Numbered from the stretch's first letter, positions 12,215 to 26,726 are shown. The stretch is DNA of 64,000 nucleotides from Laburnicola sp. R22_1 (GCA_014281115.1 JACONQ010000001.1:2294001-2358000), one strand, 5' to 3'. Program-made: numbers and translations. The notes: a model not told the origin generated them from the sequence alone.

Positions 12215-13275
12215 ATTGTTTATTTAGTATTAATCACCCTTTTTAACTACATTTTTTTAATTTAAGCCTACGTAGGTTGGGATAGAAAGGCCGCTCTAGT
12301 CTAGTGCCTAAAAATATAGTCTACTCCTAGTCTTCGCTATTATAATAATAGTTTATAAGAATAGTTTATAAACTACGCACTTGCTCTACTATCTATAAGC
12401 GTTCTAATACTATTAGTTTACTTAAAGCGTGCATAGTAAACTAACTCTTACTCTATTATTACTATTATTAGTAATTACGCTATATTTGCGCGCTACTATA
12501 TAGCACACTTATATAATACGCTTATTTAATACTATAATTATAAAGATCTAATACATTTACGCAACGCTCTTCTTCCCTAGTAACTTATTAATAAATATCT
12601 TTATCTTCTCTTTACTATTTTTAATTCTGCCCTTATTTATCTTCTTTCTAATATATAGTAATAGGAGGTGTTATAGGTATAGTAGAAAGTCTTTATATTT
12701 ATTACTACGCCTATAGTTACTAATCTATTACTAGTCTAACTAGTATACTAGAACTGCCTCGCATAGGCTAAGGTATATCTTCTTCTACTTTAACCTATTA
12801 ATAATCTTCTAGATAGAGTAGTACTCTAGTATAGACCTAGTAATAGCAGTAAGTAGATAGGGATTATACTTTTAGGTAGTATTAACTGCTATATTAACTG
12901 CTGTATTAGCTATAATATTAGCTATAATATTAGCTATATTATTAGCTATAATATTAGCTATATTATTAGCTATAATATTAGCTATAATATTAGCTATAAT
13001 ATTAGCTATAATATTAGCTATAATATTAGCTATAATATTAGCTATAATATTAGCTATAATATTAGCTATAATATTAGCTATAATATTAGCTATAATATTA
13101 GCTATAATATTAGCTATAATATTAGCTATAATATTAGCTATAATATTAGCTACAATATTAGCACTAGGGCCTAGAAAGATAGTAGGAAATAGGATAATAG
13201 TAGAAGTCTCCTTAAGGTTAACTTTAATATAGAGATAGAGTGTTAGTGTACCTATAATATATATAATCTTCTACT
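12215..13275 (-). mobile_element. beta element, reverse, 5'-truncated
   Basis: An inverted copy of 14,560-15,564. The outer end 'CATTGTTTATTTAGTATTAA' matches the reversed end of the plus-strand copy. Pairing continues through 'GGTTGGGATAGAAAGG' and 'CTCTAGTATAGAC', and past a minisatellite present only in this arm, to about 13,275. It lacks the 5' part that the copy at 14,221 has. Together the two copies make a roughly 3.3-kb palindrome-like locus. Confidence 0.7.
12903..13162 (+). repeat. 12-bp minisatellite (TATTAGCTATAA)n
   Basis: About 21-22 nearly perfect tandem copies inside the reversed beta copy. The corresponding position in the plus-strand copy (near 14,700) has only one diverged unit, so the array expanded after the copies separated. 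Confidence 0.95.
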
Positions 13276-14097
13276 TCCCTTCTAGGCAGGAGTATAAACT
13301 AACTTTACTTATTAGTTTTTAAGTGGCCCTACTTCGTTTAATTACTACGTTTTTTTATTATGTTACTAGCGCCTATATAATATTATATAATAGTGTATAT
13401 ATGCTAAGTCCTAGGACTAGAGTGTGTTAAAGTTTTTTTAATGCCTCCCCTAGCTTCTAAGATAACATATAATAATAATACTCTGCCCGCCCGCCTACTA
13501 TGTTACTAGACAATTAACAACTACCTTTTAATCTTTTACTACCCTATTACTAGATAATTAATAACTTAGAATCTCTACTTTACTCTACTACTATAATATA
13601 TAATAAATTACGCGCGTACTTTCTACTCCTAATACTAAATAGTACCCTACTATTCTTTACTAACAATCTATTAACTTCTAAAACACTTTACTAGCCTTAC
13701 TCTATCTATTATCTATAAATATCCTATAGTATAAGCGCGTACTCTATATACCTAACACCTTTTATAGCTATTCTATATAGATTTTACTTAGATAATTATA
13801 CTATACCTTCTTTAGGTTATATAGCCTTACTTTGTTCTTTTAGAGTCTTTTATAACCTTTGCCTATCCTCTTCTATTATCTTTAAAAATATATCTAGTAA
13901 CCCTTATTAATATAGCTAAGTATAAGGTAGCTAAACTAGTAAAGAGTAAGCTATAAGTTAAATTCTATACGTTTATTAAGGTGGTGGGACTCTAATAAAC
14001 TAGCTAAGACGATCTATTTGCTGCAATACTTATATTCTACTACTATATAGTTAGTAATATTAGGTGTTTAATTTTTATAATACTAATTCTAGCCAGC

Positions 14098-14132
<35 letters not shown>

Positions 14133-14220
14133 CTTTCTTATTATACACGTATAGACGTGTAACTGCCTATCTAGTAGTAATAGTATTATTAGGGTGTAGA
14201 ATAGCTATACTAGATTATGG
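13276..14220. other. spacer between inverted beta copies
   Basis: About 0.9 kb of AT-rich DNA without recognisable gene, including a short (ATT)n run at about 14,099-14,132. Confidence 0.5.
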
Positions 14221-15564
<1,344 letters not shown>

Positions 15565-15736
15565 TAGATTATAACCTTAAGATTTTGCGTATTAATATAC
15601 TCTGCGTATAAGAATAGATAAACACTTAATTAGTTGCAAATTTTTATATTTTCTATATAGGCAGCTGCGTTATATTATTATCTTTAACTTTAACTTTAGT
15701 ATTTATAGACTATAGAATTAACTACCTTATTAGTAT

Positions 15737-16867
15737 ATATTGTTAAATTAACTACCTAGAGGTAGAATAACAAAGGCTTTTATCTTAAATAATATAGCAA
15801 AAAAAGCAGAGCCCCCTACTTAGTAATTAAAAGAAGAGCGTAAAATAGGTAATTACAAAAAAGTGCGTTTAAACTACTAAGTAAGCTTAGCAGTCTTAGC
15901 GCGCACAGCTTCTATATACAAAGTTAATTTATAAGAAAAGGCTATAGTTAGAACTTTAGAAGAGAAATAAAGGCTTTACCGCGACTACGCTATAAGTTAT
16001 TCTTTCTTCTCTACTATTCTAATTGTTGCAAATAATATAAGTTAACATATTAATAAGTATGTACTATTTTTTATAAGTAGTAGAATAAGAGTAATATATA
16101 CTAGATACACTATCGCTCTATTACCATATTAAGGTTATCCTTAATAAAATTTCTACTATTTCTCTACACTCTGTCATCTACCTAGATATTAATAGCGGCC
16201 TTACTAATACTAAGGTACTTGCTAACACTAAAAAGTATACGCTAAAGTTCTATATAACTATTACCTAGATAATAACTATGCTAAAGTTCTATTCTATTTA
16301 TAAAATTCTTATCTAGCGTAAGGAGGAATATGTATACTTAACTATTTATAAGTCTATTTTTGTCTACTAGTTAGGTTAGTAGCTAGTCTAGTTTGCTAAG
16401 AATAAAATAATTATATTCCTACACTAGTAGACATAATTGCTTCTTATTAGTAATAGAATTATCTAGTAGGGAACGTAAAAGGAGAATAATAAGATGTTTA
16501 TTAATAAGCTATATAGTAGCGAGAGTGTTATATAGATCTGCAAGATCCTTCTAACTATTATTGCTATTATTATTGTTAAGTTGGCTTATTTAGCACATAA
16601 GCACAGATAACTAATAATAGTAGTAGTAATAAGTTAGGTGTACTGTGTACACTATAAGTAAACCTTATGTGAGTAGAGAGCTTATAGGATATAGAAAAAG
16701 TGTAAGTAAGTTTAAAGTTTAAACTATTATTATATTATTAGGTAGTATTTAAGCTTAGGTTTTAATTAGAATTAGGTGCTGTATATAGTCTATATAACCT
16801 TCTATCTTAATCTACTTTAACCTTAAACTAAAAAAAGGTTAAAAAAGGCGTTTAGTAAGCCGACTAT
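15737..16867 (+). mobile_element. alpha element, full length
   Basis: 1,131 bp, flanked by a perfect 11-bp duplication CTTATTAGTAT (15,726-15,736 and 16,868-16,878). It begins with a full A unit and ends 'GTAAGCCGACTAT'. The interior reads, with many stops, as the same protein remnant as at 24.9 kb (short runs such as 'HIKVILNKIS' and 'MFINKLYS'). No terminal inverted repeat is visible. Confidence 0.85.
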
Positions 16868-16949
16868 CTTATTAGTATAAGTGGCTAATTTACACATACT
16901 AATAAACAGTCTCTAGCCTAACCTATTTATCTCTAAGCTGCTTTACTTT

Positions 16950-17398
16950 TTTAATGCGTTTTTAGCACAACTATAGCTTTTCCTTATAGTATTGTACTGT
17001 ATACTAAAAGGTTTGCAATATTTCTCTTCTAGATAAGTTTCTACTTAGCATATATCTTATAAGTAGCACAAATCTACTATTATAATAGCTATTACTTTTA
17101 GTAATATCTTTAGGAATAATAGTAGAGGAGAGAGATAATAGTTATAATAAGTACCTTATCTTCTCCTCTTTACCCTAAACTATAGTATAACAATATGGCC
17201 TTACGTATAGTTTTGTATATAGATTTTTTTAGTTAGAGTAGGCGTGCTAAGCTTGCTTAGCTCGCTTATAACGCGCTAATCCCTTTTTATTAATACTACC
17301 TTAAAACGTTTTTTTTGTATTAATAATATTAGGAGGAATAATTGCTATTATTATAATATTTTTATTAGAAACCCCTTAGTTGTAAAAAATAAACAAAC
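16950..17398 (-). mobile_element. beta element 5' fragment, reverse
   Basis: Reverse complement of 14,221-14,570: contains the 'AACGCGCTAATCCCTTTTTATT' and 'GAAACCCCTTAGTTG' segments and ends in the A-rich delta terminus. Confidence 0.6.
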
Positions 17399-17440
17399 CA
17401 TAGGTACTCTAGAGTTAGGTTAGGATAGAGTCTTATATTA

Positions 17441-18685
17441 AAGATCTTTGTTATGTGGAAATTCTAACTAAGGTTAAGTCCGCTCTATATATAGAGAGAA
17501 GTAAAATAGAAGACACTATAATCTAGTGCCTAGTATATAGTAGTAGTAATAAAATATATATAAAATAATAATAATTTTATTATTAACTTTCTGCAAAGTA
17601 GTGTTAGCGATAGTAGTTAATAGATAGTCTACTATCTAGCATAACTAAGTTATATATTATCTCTTAACTAGTAGACTATTAGAGAGCTATAGTAGACTTC
17701 GGAGTTGCAACTATAGAAGTAGTATAAGTAATAAGACACTTAACTATAGTTTAGTTATTACGCTTATAATATAGTAATAGCGCAATTATAGTTCACTATA
17801 TATATAGCGTATAAAGTCTACCTCTTATAATATTAGCAACGCCTAGTATACTAAATCTTTATCTCTTTATCTATTATATCTAGTAATATAATAACTACTT
17901 TCTAACAACCTAATATTATATCTAAGTCTAATACCTATAATAACATAACTATTATTAAATTTAGTTAGAGTATAGGTAACTAGCTAGGCAAAGTTAAGGA
18001 TAATTTTTAGAAATTTAATAACCTTATGCAACTAGAAGGATTATTAAAGAGGCCTCTAGAGCTTTTCTTTAAGTACCTTATTAGTAATATCTTTAGGCTA
18101 ATTTGCTGCGCCTTATACCTCTAGATTCTAGAGTGCAAGACACTCCTTTAGTATCTAGATATTAGTAGAAATATAGTCTTTATAACGCAATAATAGTATA
18201 GCGCAAAAATTATACTATAAAAGCTTAAGAATATAACTAAAAATAAAGGTAATAAGAACTATAAGAGTAAGAACTAGAATAAAGGAGAGAAAAAGTTTAT
18301 TATAATATATAAGACACTAAAGACGTAGTAGTAGCATAAGAAGCTTATTAAGGTAGTAGTAATTATTTAGGTTGCTATTAAGGCAGAGGACCGCAACTAA
18401 GTAATAAGGATAAAGGTAAGCGGTAGTAGTAGGAGTATAGGGGAGATAGATAGCGGTAAGATCCTAGGAGGGTAAAATACAGCTTACTAGTTGTAAGAGA
18501 AAATTTACTATAAGAGAGAGTTAATAAAATAGTTAGGTTAGTTGCTATTATAATAATAATAATTATTATTATTATTGTAGTAAAAATATTATTAAAGAAA
18601 ATATTAATTACGTAATATAGTGGTTAGTTAAACAGCCGGCCTAGGATCACGTAATATTACGAATTAATCCTAGAGGAGAAGTAGG
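17441..18685 (+). mobile_element. epsilon element, full length
   Basis: 1.25 kb, starting 'AAGATCTTTGTTATGTGG' and ending 'TTAATCCTAGAGGAGAAG'. It is bounded by GTCTTATATTA (17,430-17,440) and GTCTTATATAA (18,686-18,696), 10 of 11 identical. It was inserted within the telomere-like repeat. The interior has gag-like lysine/serine-rich remnants with many stops. At least four other copies occur here (23.9, 26.9, 47.8 and 60.7 kb). An 'ATATATAGAG' block near the start resembles a promoter. LTR-less, unclassified. Confidence 0.65.
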
Positions 18686-18840
18686 GTCTTATATAATCTA
18701 GAGTTAGGTTAGGGTTAGGTTAGATTATATAAGACTCTAACTCTAATCTAACTCTACTTATATAAGATTCTAACCTTAACCCAATCCTACTTATATAAGA
18801 CTCTAACTCTAACCTAATCTATATCTATTTGCCAGCCTAA
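18686..18840. repeat. telomere-like repeat island
   Basis: Contains 'GAGTTAGGTTAGGGTTAGG' and iterations of 'TATATAAGACTCTAAC' in both senses. It continues the sequence interrupted by the epsilon insertion, which starts after 17,405-17,440 'AGTTAGGTTAGGATAGAG'. Confidence 0.65.
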
Positions 18841-19274
18841 TAAAGCTTATATAGTTTCTAAATTAATAGTTTAAAAAATTTATTTTAAAAGCCTATACTT
18901 ATTAGTAACAAAAAGAGCTAGAGATTAATGGCGTAATATACTATTATACATAATAAAGTTTAGAGAGTAAGAAGAAAAGCGCTAAAAAAGAAGCTAAAAA
19001 AGACTTTAAGCTTATATTAAAGATCTTCGTCGTGTGGCGATTCTAACCAAGGTCGAGCTTTAAGCTTATATAATAATAAGTTAAGTTTATAAGTAAATAA
19101 GTTTATAAGTCAATAAGTTTATAAGTAAATAAGTTTAAAAAGAAAATTAAAAAATAGGCTTATACTATTATTTATACTAACTATTTATACTTATATAATA
19201 ATAAATAAAGTATAGTATTAATTTTTTACTTAGCGTATATATACTACTTAGGTGCTTATAATATAATATAGTGG
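18841..19274. other. AT-rich spacer with short tandem repeat
   Basis: Holds a truncated epsilon terminus ('AGATCTTCGTCGTGTGGCGA', about 19,018-19,040), less RIP-mutated than other copies, and a short 'AATAAGTTTATAAGT' tandem repeat at 19,075-19,135. No gene. Confidence 0.5.
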
Positions 19275-22130
19275 CATTGTTTATTTAGTATTAATTACTC
19301 TTTTTAACTCTCTTTTTTAATTTAAGCCTGCATAGGTTGGGATAGAAAGGTCGCTCTAGTCTAGCGCCTAAAAACATAGTCTACTTCTAGTCTTCTCTAC
19401 TAATATAATAATAGTTTATAAGGATAGTTTATAAACTACGCACTTACCTAATATTTATAAGCGCTCTAACTCTAATTTACTTAAAGCGTATATAAAAAAC
19501 TAACTTTTATTTTATTATTACTATTATTAGCAATTAGACTATATTTTATACGCTACTTACGTAGCATACTTATATAATACGCTTATCTAATATTATAACT
19601 ATAAGAATCTAATATATTTATATAATGCTTCCCTACTCTAGCAACTTATTAATAAATTTTTTTTAATTTTGCCCTTTATTACTGCCTTTCTAACTAGTAG
19701 TAATATAAGGAACTATAGTAGAAACTCTATATATTTATTATTACTACTCCTATAGTTACTAATCTATTACTAGTCTAACTAGTATACTAGAACTATCTTA
19801 TATAGAGTAAGGTATACCTACTTTTTATTAATAATCTTATAGATAGAGCGATACTCTAGTGTAGACCTAGTAATAGTAGTAAGTAAATAGATTTTTAAAG
19901 TATACTTTTAGGCGGCCTTAATAGTAGTATTAGTATTAAAGCTTAGGAAGATAGTAAAAATATAGCAATAGTAGTAGAAGTCTTAAGGTAATTTTAATAT
20001 AGAAATAGAGTGTTAGTATACTTATAGTGTGTAAGCTTCTATCTAGTATATATTACTTATAAGTAGTATATAAACCTACTAATATAATAGCTATTACTTC
20101 TAGTAATATTTTTAGGGATAATATAATAGTACTTGCTAGCCTTCCTACTAAGAACTCTCTATTACCTTTCTTTTACACCCTATTTTCCCTATTTGTGCCT
20201 TTTACCTTTCTAAAAGCGCCTTTTCTAGTTAGTGTTAGCGTAGTAGTTAGTGTAGGCCTATACTCTATGCCGCTCTCTATATAAACAAGGGCCCACTACT
20301 ATTAATAATACTACTATGCAAAGTATTAATAACAAAATTAGTATTATTTTGTGTATATTTTGTTACTACTACTATGTGCTAGATACTAGGTTTTAGTGCC
20401 TTTTATTTTACTTCTCTCTATATATAGTGCGGACTTAACCTTAGTTAGAATCTTTACACAATAAAGATCTTTAATAATAATAGTAGTTATCCTTCCTACT
20501 CTTATTAACACAGAAAAGCGTTCTAAGGTAGTGTTAATAAAAAGAAGTTAGCGCGCCTACTCTAACTAAAAAAATCCATATGTAAAACTATGCGTAAGAC
20601 CATAACGCCGTACTATAGTTCGGGGCGGGGGGATTACTTACTATAATAATAGCCTAGAAGATAATAATACTATCTATTATAATAATAGATTAGAAAATAA
20701 AGAGTCTACCTATTATAATAATCTTTCTAATAATAACTCTAAATTTACTAATCTAATTAATCCTAAGTCTAACTTTCTATAGAAAAGATACTTAGGCAAT
20801 AAATCTAATAGTAAACTAACTAATAAAATCTTCTAGAATGCTAATAATTAGGAGCTGCCCCCTAACTATTAACTCTTACTCTAATCTACAAGTTACCTAA
20901 CTTATTCTACTACTAGAGACATCCTAAGCTACTAAAATAGGTAGCCTAGTTTACTACTAGTTAAGTAACTTTCTAGCTAGCCTACTATATATAGGCACCT
21001 ATTGCTTTTAGTACTCTTACCCTTAGCTATTTCCTTTCTAGCTAGCTTACTACTAATATAGTAGCTTTCTAGCTATTATGCGCGTAGGGTACGTATAGCT
21101 TTTAGCACTTTTACCTTATTATACTAGTAGCTCTTATAGCTTTATAAACTGCTCTACCCTAATTAAAAACTATATAGTTAGATTAACACGTTTTTTTAAA
21201 ATGTTTTTATAGTACTAAGAAACTTATATAATATAATTACGTTAGCATATAATAAACTAACTAGAAATTTTTTAGCTAACTATATTTTTATATAGTGTTA
21301 GAGCTAAGAATATACTTTATTAGTAAAATACTAAACGCTAAGATATAGTTTCTAATCTAGCACTAATTTACTCCTAATTACTTTTCTTAATATCTTTACT
21401 AAATAGTACCTAAATTAAAAACTAAGGCTACTACTAGAACTATAGAGGCCTAGTATTCCTATTCTAGCCCTTTTTAGCCTTAATATAGTGCTAGTTATAT
21501 TAAAGATTTACTAAAACACCCTATTTTTATATACTTTCCTTTCTATTTTTAGGCCTTAAAAGAGGGGTTATATAATAGTACTTGCTAGCCTTCCTATTAA
21601 GTACGCTCTATTACCTTTCTTTTATACCCTATTTTCTCTATTTATGCCTTTTATCTTTCTAAAGGCGCCTTTTCTAGTTAGTATTAGTATAGTAGTTAGT
21701 ATAGGCCTATGCCCTATACTGTCCTTTATATAAGAAAGGGCCTCCTATATTTCTTTCTTATCTACTATTTTAGAATAGTATTAATTTAACTAGCTCTTTT
21801 AACTATTCTAGTTGTTTCTAATAGGTTAGCCCTATAAGATCGTGTACCGCCCTTATAGATAATAGTAGAGAAGATAATAGTTATAGTATTATAGCGCTAG
21901 TACTATTTTATACCTTTCTCTACTCTAAACTAGTATAGTAGTATAACTTTATTATATTTTGTATATGGATTCTTCTGCTTAGAGTGGGTGCGCTAAGCCT
22001 ACTAAGCTTACTTATAACGCGCTAACCCTTTTTATTAGTATCTTAAAATGCTTTTCTATGTATATAATAGTAGAAGGAATATTTACTATTATTATAATAT
22101 TTTTATTAGAAACCCCTTAGTTTTAAAAAA
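19275..22130 (-). mobile_element. beta element, reverse, split by a gamma LTR element
   Basis: 19,275-20,118 and 21,858-22,130 are two pieces of one reversed beta copy: joined, they follow the order seen in 14,221-15,564. The interruption (20,119-21,857) is a gamma LTR element. A GATAA-type 5-bp duplication can be proposed at the two junctions (about 20,117-20,121 and 21,858-21,862), which fits LTR integration. Confidence 0.6.
20122..21857 (+). mobile_element. gamma LTR retrotransposon, rearranged
   Basis: A 5' LTR piece (20,122-20,292) is followed by foreign fragments: a reversed epsilon end (20,294-20,483) and a beta 5' end (20,484-20,632). The gamma interior resumes at 20,633 and reaches a purine tract and a complete 3' LTR at 21,568-21,857. 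The LTR has a TATA-like box and ends 'CGTGTACCGCCCTTATA'. The interior is strongly AT-shifted and has no open frame. It is the same family as 1-1,377. Confidence 0.6.
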
Positions 22131-22558
22131 ATATAGTATAATACTACTTTATTATAAGCTTATAATAGGTTTTTATATCTTTTTCTATACTTTTAGTAGC
22201 CTTATTACTATTATAGCTTATCTAGAGGGTATATTATGGAAATAAGGCTTTATAGTTATATACTTAAAGCTTATATAATATTCTTAAGCTTAGCTAACAT
22301 AGCTAAGAGCTTATCTATATATTAGCCCTAATAGTCTTATTTTTATATAGCTTTAATTTATATTTTAGCTTTCTAAATTACTATTTCTAGCTTATTTTCT
22401 TTCTATACTATACTATAGTAAAAGAAAATCTAGCTATAACCTTTTTTCTATATACTAGCTCTTAGTAAAAAAAAAAGAAAAACTTATAATACTAAATTTT
22501 TACACTCTTTTTAATTACTAAGCAAAGAGCTTTACTTTTTTATTTTTTTATTTAATAT

Positions 22559-23822
22559 GGGTTTTTTTACGACTAATAGGTTTCTAGTAAAAAGATAATA
22601 ATAATAGTATTTATTCCTTCTACTATTATATACACAGGCTCTTTTTGTAATTACCTTTTTACACTCTTTTTAATTACTAAGTAGAAGACTTTACTTTTTT
22701 TATTATATTATTTAAAATAAAAGCCGTTATTATTCTACCTCTAGGTAGATTTAATTAACGCTATATATATATAGAAAAGCGTTTTAAGGTGTTAATAAAA
22801 AGAGTTAGTGCGGTATAAGCTTGCGAAGCAAGCTTAGCACGCTTACTCTAACTAAAAAATCTATATACAAAACTATAGATAAGGCTATATTACTATACTA
22901 TAGATTAGAGTAGGGGAAAAGGTATAAGATAGCACTAGCACTACAACTTATATAATACTATAGCTATTATCTCCCTTTACTATTATTTCTAAAGATTACT
23001 AGAAGTAATAGTTATATTAGTAGATTTGTGTACTACGTATAAGATATATACTAGGTAGAGAGCTTATACACACTATAGGTACACTAATACTTTATTTCTA
23101 TATTAAAGTTAATCTTAATAAGATATTATCTATTACTATTACTCTATTTTCTACTATCCTTCTAAGTCCTAATGCTAAAATCGCAATTAACGCCGCCTAA
23201 AAGTACGCTTTAATCTATGTACTTAAAGTTACTAGACCTACACTAGAATACTACTCTATCTAAAAGATTATTAATAGGTTAAAGTAGAAGGTATACCTTA
23301 TTCTATATAAGGTAGTTCTAGTGTACTAGTTAGGCTAGTAATAGATTAGTAATTATAGGCGCTATAATAAATGCGTAGGGCTTCTATTATAGTTTTTTAT
23401 ATTGCTATAGATTAGAATAATAGTAATAAAAAGTAAGATTAAGAGGCAAGAGAAGATGTTTATTAATAAGTTACTAGGAGAAAAGAGTATTGTGTAGATA
23501 CGTTAAATAGTAAGCTAGTAAGCGCATTATATAAGTGTGCTAAATAGTAGTATATAAATATAGCGCAGTTACTAATAATAGTAAGAAAGTAAGAGTTAGT
23601 TTTCTATATACGCTTTAAGTAAATTTATAGGTATTAGAGCGCTTATAGATATTAGATAAGTGTGTAGTTTATAAACTATTCTTACAAACTATTATTATAT
23701 TAGTAGAGACTAGGAGTAGACTATATTTTTAGGCACTAAACTAGAGCGGCTTTTCTATCCTAACCTACGTAGGCTCAAATTAAAAAAAGGGGGTTAAAAA
23801 GGGTAATTAACACTAAATAAAC
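22559..23822 (+). mobile_element. beta element interrupted by an A unit
   Basis: Follows 14,221-15,564 from the T-rich delta end through the module to 'TTAACACTAAATAAACAATG'. It is split near its 5' end by an A unit at 22,638-22,761. With the reversed copy at 19,275 it forms a second palindrome-like locus with the same outer ends as the one at 12,215-15,564. Confidence 0.7.
22638..22761 (-). mobile_element. A unit inserted in beta
   Basis: About 124 bp. The empty site is visible at 14,280-14,300 ('TATATACATAGAAAAGCG'). Flanks TATATACACAG (22,627-22,637) and TATATATATAG (22,762-22,772) agree at 9 of 11, the differences being C/T. This shows the A repeat moves independently of alpha. Confidence 0.75.
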
Positions 23823-24056
23823 AATGCGACATTATTTAATATAAAAGTCTTTATTATTTTACTTCTAGGTAGATAATATAATAATATATACTACTAAAAA
23901 ATATAAGTATAAATACTTAGTTATTAAAAGTAAACTATAAAGACTATTTTTTTCTCCCCTAGGGTTAATTCGTAATATTACGTAATCTCGGGCTGGCTAT
24001 TTAACTAACTACTGTGTTACGTAATTAATAATTTCTTTAATAATATTGTTTACTAT

Positions 24057-24184
24057 GTGGCGTTATTTTATCTACCTAGGGGTAAAACGACAAAGGCTTT
24101 TATTTTAAATAACATAATAAAAAAGACAGAGCCCCCTGCTTAGTAATTTAAAAAAGGCGTAAAAAGGTAATAATAAGAAAAAGA
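24057..24184 (+). mobile_element. A unit, 128 bp
   Basis: Starts 'GTGGCGTTATTTTATCTACC', has the 'GCCCCCTGC' hairpin core, and ends A-rich. A perfect 11-bp duplication TTGTTTACTAT lies at 24,046-24,056 and 24,185-24,195. Confidence 0.88.
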
Positions 24185-24519
24185 TTGTTTACTATAATAA
24201 TAATTATAATTATAATAGTAACTAACCTAACTATTTTATTACTCTTCTATAGTATATCTTTTCTCGTAACTAGCGAGCTATATACTACTCCCTAGGACCT
24301 TACTATTGCTGCCTATCTCCCCTATACTCCTACTATTATTACTTATTCTTACCCTTACTCTTATTACTTATAGTCCCCTATCTTAATAATAGTTTAGATA
24401 ATTACTACTATCTTAATAAGCTTTTTATACTACTACTATACCTCTAGCTCTATATATATTTTAAAAAAATATTTCTTTTTCTTACTCTACTTATAATTCT
24501 TATCTTAAAGCTTTTATAT

Positions 24520-25661
24520 ATAGCGTTATTTTATCTACCTAGGAGTAGGACAACAAAGGCTTTTATCTTAAATAATATAATAAAAAAGTAGAGCCCTCTG
24601 CTTAGTAATTAAAAAGGCGTAAAAAGGTAATAATAAAGAAAAGCGCGTTTAAACTACTAAGCAAGCTTGGTGATCTTGGCGCGAGGCTCCTATAAGCAAA
24701 TTTTTTACAAAGAGGCTACTTAGAACTTTAGAGGAGGGATAAAACTTTAGTGAGACAACGCTATAGTTATCTATTTTTTCTTTACTATTCTAAGTTATAA
24801 ACTACTTTAGATTGTCGCAAATAATATAAGTTAATATATTAATAGGTATGTACTATTTTTTATAATAGTAGAATAAGAGTAATATATACTAGATATACTA
24901 TTGCTCTATTACTATATTAAGATTGTTTTTAATAAATCTTCTCCTATTACTATCTCTCTACACTCTACTATCTATCTAGATATTAATATTATTTCTAAAG
25001 AAGTACTTACTATTACTAAAAATTATATACTAAAAATACGTACTGCTACTATTAAAGTAACTATACTAAGGTTCTGTTCTCTTTATTAGATACTTATTTA
25101 GTATAAGGGGTAGGTATACTTAACTATCTATAAGGCAGTTCTAGTGTACTAGTTAGGTTAGCAGCTTATTTAGTTTGCGAAAGACTATAAGGTTAAATTT
25201 CTATTTTAGTAAATATAATTACTTCTTATTAGTAACTAAATCTAAAAGGGAAGGTAAAAAGTAGAGGATAAGATATTTGTTAATAAGCTCTAGTATAATA
25301 AGAGTATTACATAGATCTATAAGATCCTTTTAGCTATTATTGCTATTATTACTATTAAGTTAGGTTATTTAAGCGAGTACGCCGCGTAGTAGCATAAGTG
25401 TAGATAATTAATAATAGTAGTAATAATAAGCTAGGTGTGCTATATATGCTATAAGTAAACCTTATATAGGTTAGAAGCTTATAGGGTGTAAGTAAGGTAT
25501 AAGTAAGTTTAAAGTTTAAATTATTATTACGTTATTAGATATTTAAGGTTAGTTTTTAATTAGAATTAGGTACTATACATAGTATATAATAACCTTCTAT
25601 CTTAATCTACTTTAACTTCAAACTAAAAAAAAGGTTAAAAAGATATTTAGCAAGCCGACTA
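24520..25661 (+). mobile_element. alpha element, full length
   Basis: A unit first, then the shared module, ending 'GCAAGCCGACTA'. Flanks AGCTTTTATAT (24,509-24,519) and AGCTTTTTTAA (25,662-25,672) are an imperfect duplication (8 of 11). 24,901-25,089 stays open for 62 codons, the longest surviving piece of the alpha protein, and is not a gene on its own. Confidence 0.75.
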
Positions 25662-25705
25662 AGCTTTTTTAATATAGTCTTAGTGTTATACTATTATTAT
25701 ATTAT

Positions 25706-25837
25706 GTGTTGTTAAATTAACTACCTAGGGATAGAATATAAAAGGCTTTTATCTTAAATAATATAACAAAAAAACCAGAGTCTCCTGCTTAGTAATTAAA
25801 AAAAGAGCGTAAAATAGGTAATTACAAAAAAAGCGAT
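25706..25837 (+). mobile_element. A unit in epsilon
   Basis: Starts 'GTGTTGTTAAATTAACTACC'. A 15-bp direct repeat CTATTATTATATTAT borders it (25,691-25,705 and 25,838-25,852), the low-complexity target hiding the exact duplication length. The empty site in the epsilon copy at 18.2 kb confirms insertion. Confidence 0.75.
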
Positions 25838-26270
25838 CTATTATTATATTATAAAGGCTATATCTTCTCTACTAATATTTAGATACTAAAGAAGTGTTTT
25901 ATACTCTAAAATCTAAAGGTGTAAGGCGCAACAAAGTAGCCTTAGGGTATTACTAGAGGGGTATAAGTACTTAAAGATAAGATTTAGAGGCCCCTTTAAT
26001 AATCCTTCTAGTCTTATAAAATTAATAATTTTTAGAGATTATTTTTAACTTTGCCTAGCTAGTTATCTATACCTTAGCTAAATTTAATAATTGCTATATT
26101 ACTATAGGTTATAGTATTAGAGTTAGAGTTAGATATAATATTAGGTTAAAACTAAAAATTATTACATTACTATATATAATAAATAAAGAGCTAAATTTAA
26201 AAAAATAGTAGTAGTAGTAGTTATATATTAAAAATAAAAATTTAGTGTATTAGGTATTGCTAATATTATA

Positions 26271-26387
26271 GTTTGTTTTTATAACTAAGAGATTTCTAAT
26301 AAAAAATATTATAATAATAGTAGATATTCCTCCTACTATTATATACATAGAAAAGCGTTTTAAGATATTAATAAAAAGGATTAGCGG
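26271..26387 (+). mobile_element. delta unit (short beta-derived insertion)
   Basis: 117 bp matching the first about 120 bp of beta. A perfect 11-bp duplication CTAATATTATA lies at 26,260-26,270 and 26,388-26,398. The empty site is in the next epsilon copy near 27,730 ('CGCTAATATTATAAAAGTAG'). Confidence 0.88.
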
Positions 26388-26607
26388 CTAATATTATAAG
26401 AGTAGGTAGACTTTATATACTATACGTATAGTAAATTATAGTTATATTACTACTAGATTATAAGTATAATAACTAAACTATAGTTAAGTGTACTATTATC
26501 TATACTACTTCTATAGCTGTAACTTTATAGTTTACTATAGCTCTCTAATAGTCTACTAGTTAAGAGATAATATATAACTTAGTTATACTAAATAGTAAAC
26601 TATCTAT

Positions 26608-26726
26608 AAATTCTTTTGCGACTAAGGAGGTTTCTAATAAAAATATTATAATAATAGCAGTTCTTTCTCCTGCTATTGTTAACACAGAAAAGCGTTTTAA
26701 GGTAGTATTAATAAAAAGAAGTTAGA
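26608..26726 (+). mobile_element. delta unit (short beta-derived insertion)
   Basis: 119 bp, with an internal hairpin ('AATAGCAG ... CTGCTATT'). A perfect 11-bp duplication AAACTATCTAT lies at 26,597-26,607 and 26,727-26,737. The unit starts exactly 13 nt before ACTAAG, as in the copy at 26,271 and in the full beta at 14,221. Confidence 0.88.

Noticed and set aside
24901..25089. 62-codon frame as an independent small gene
   Set aside because: It is the least mutated piece of the alpha element protein; homologous sequence in other copies continues beyond it through stops.
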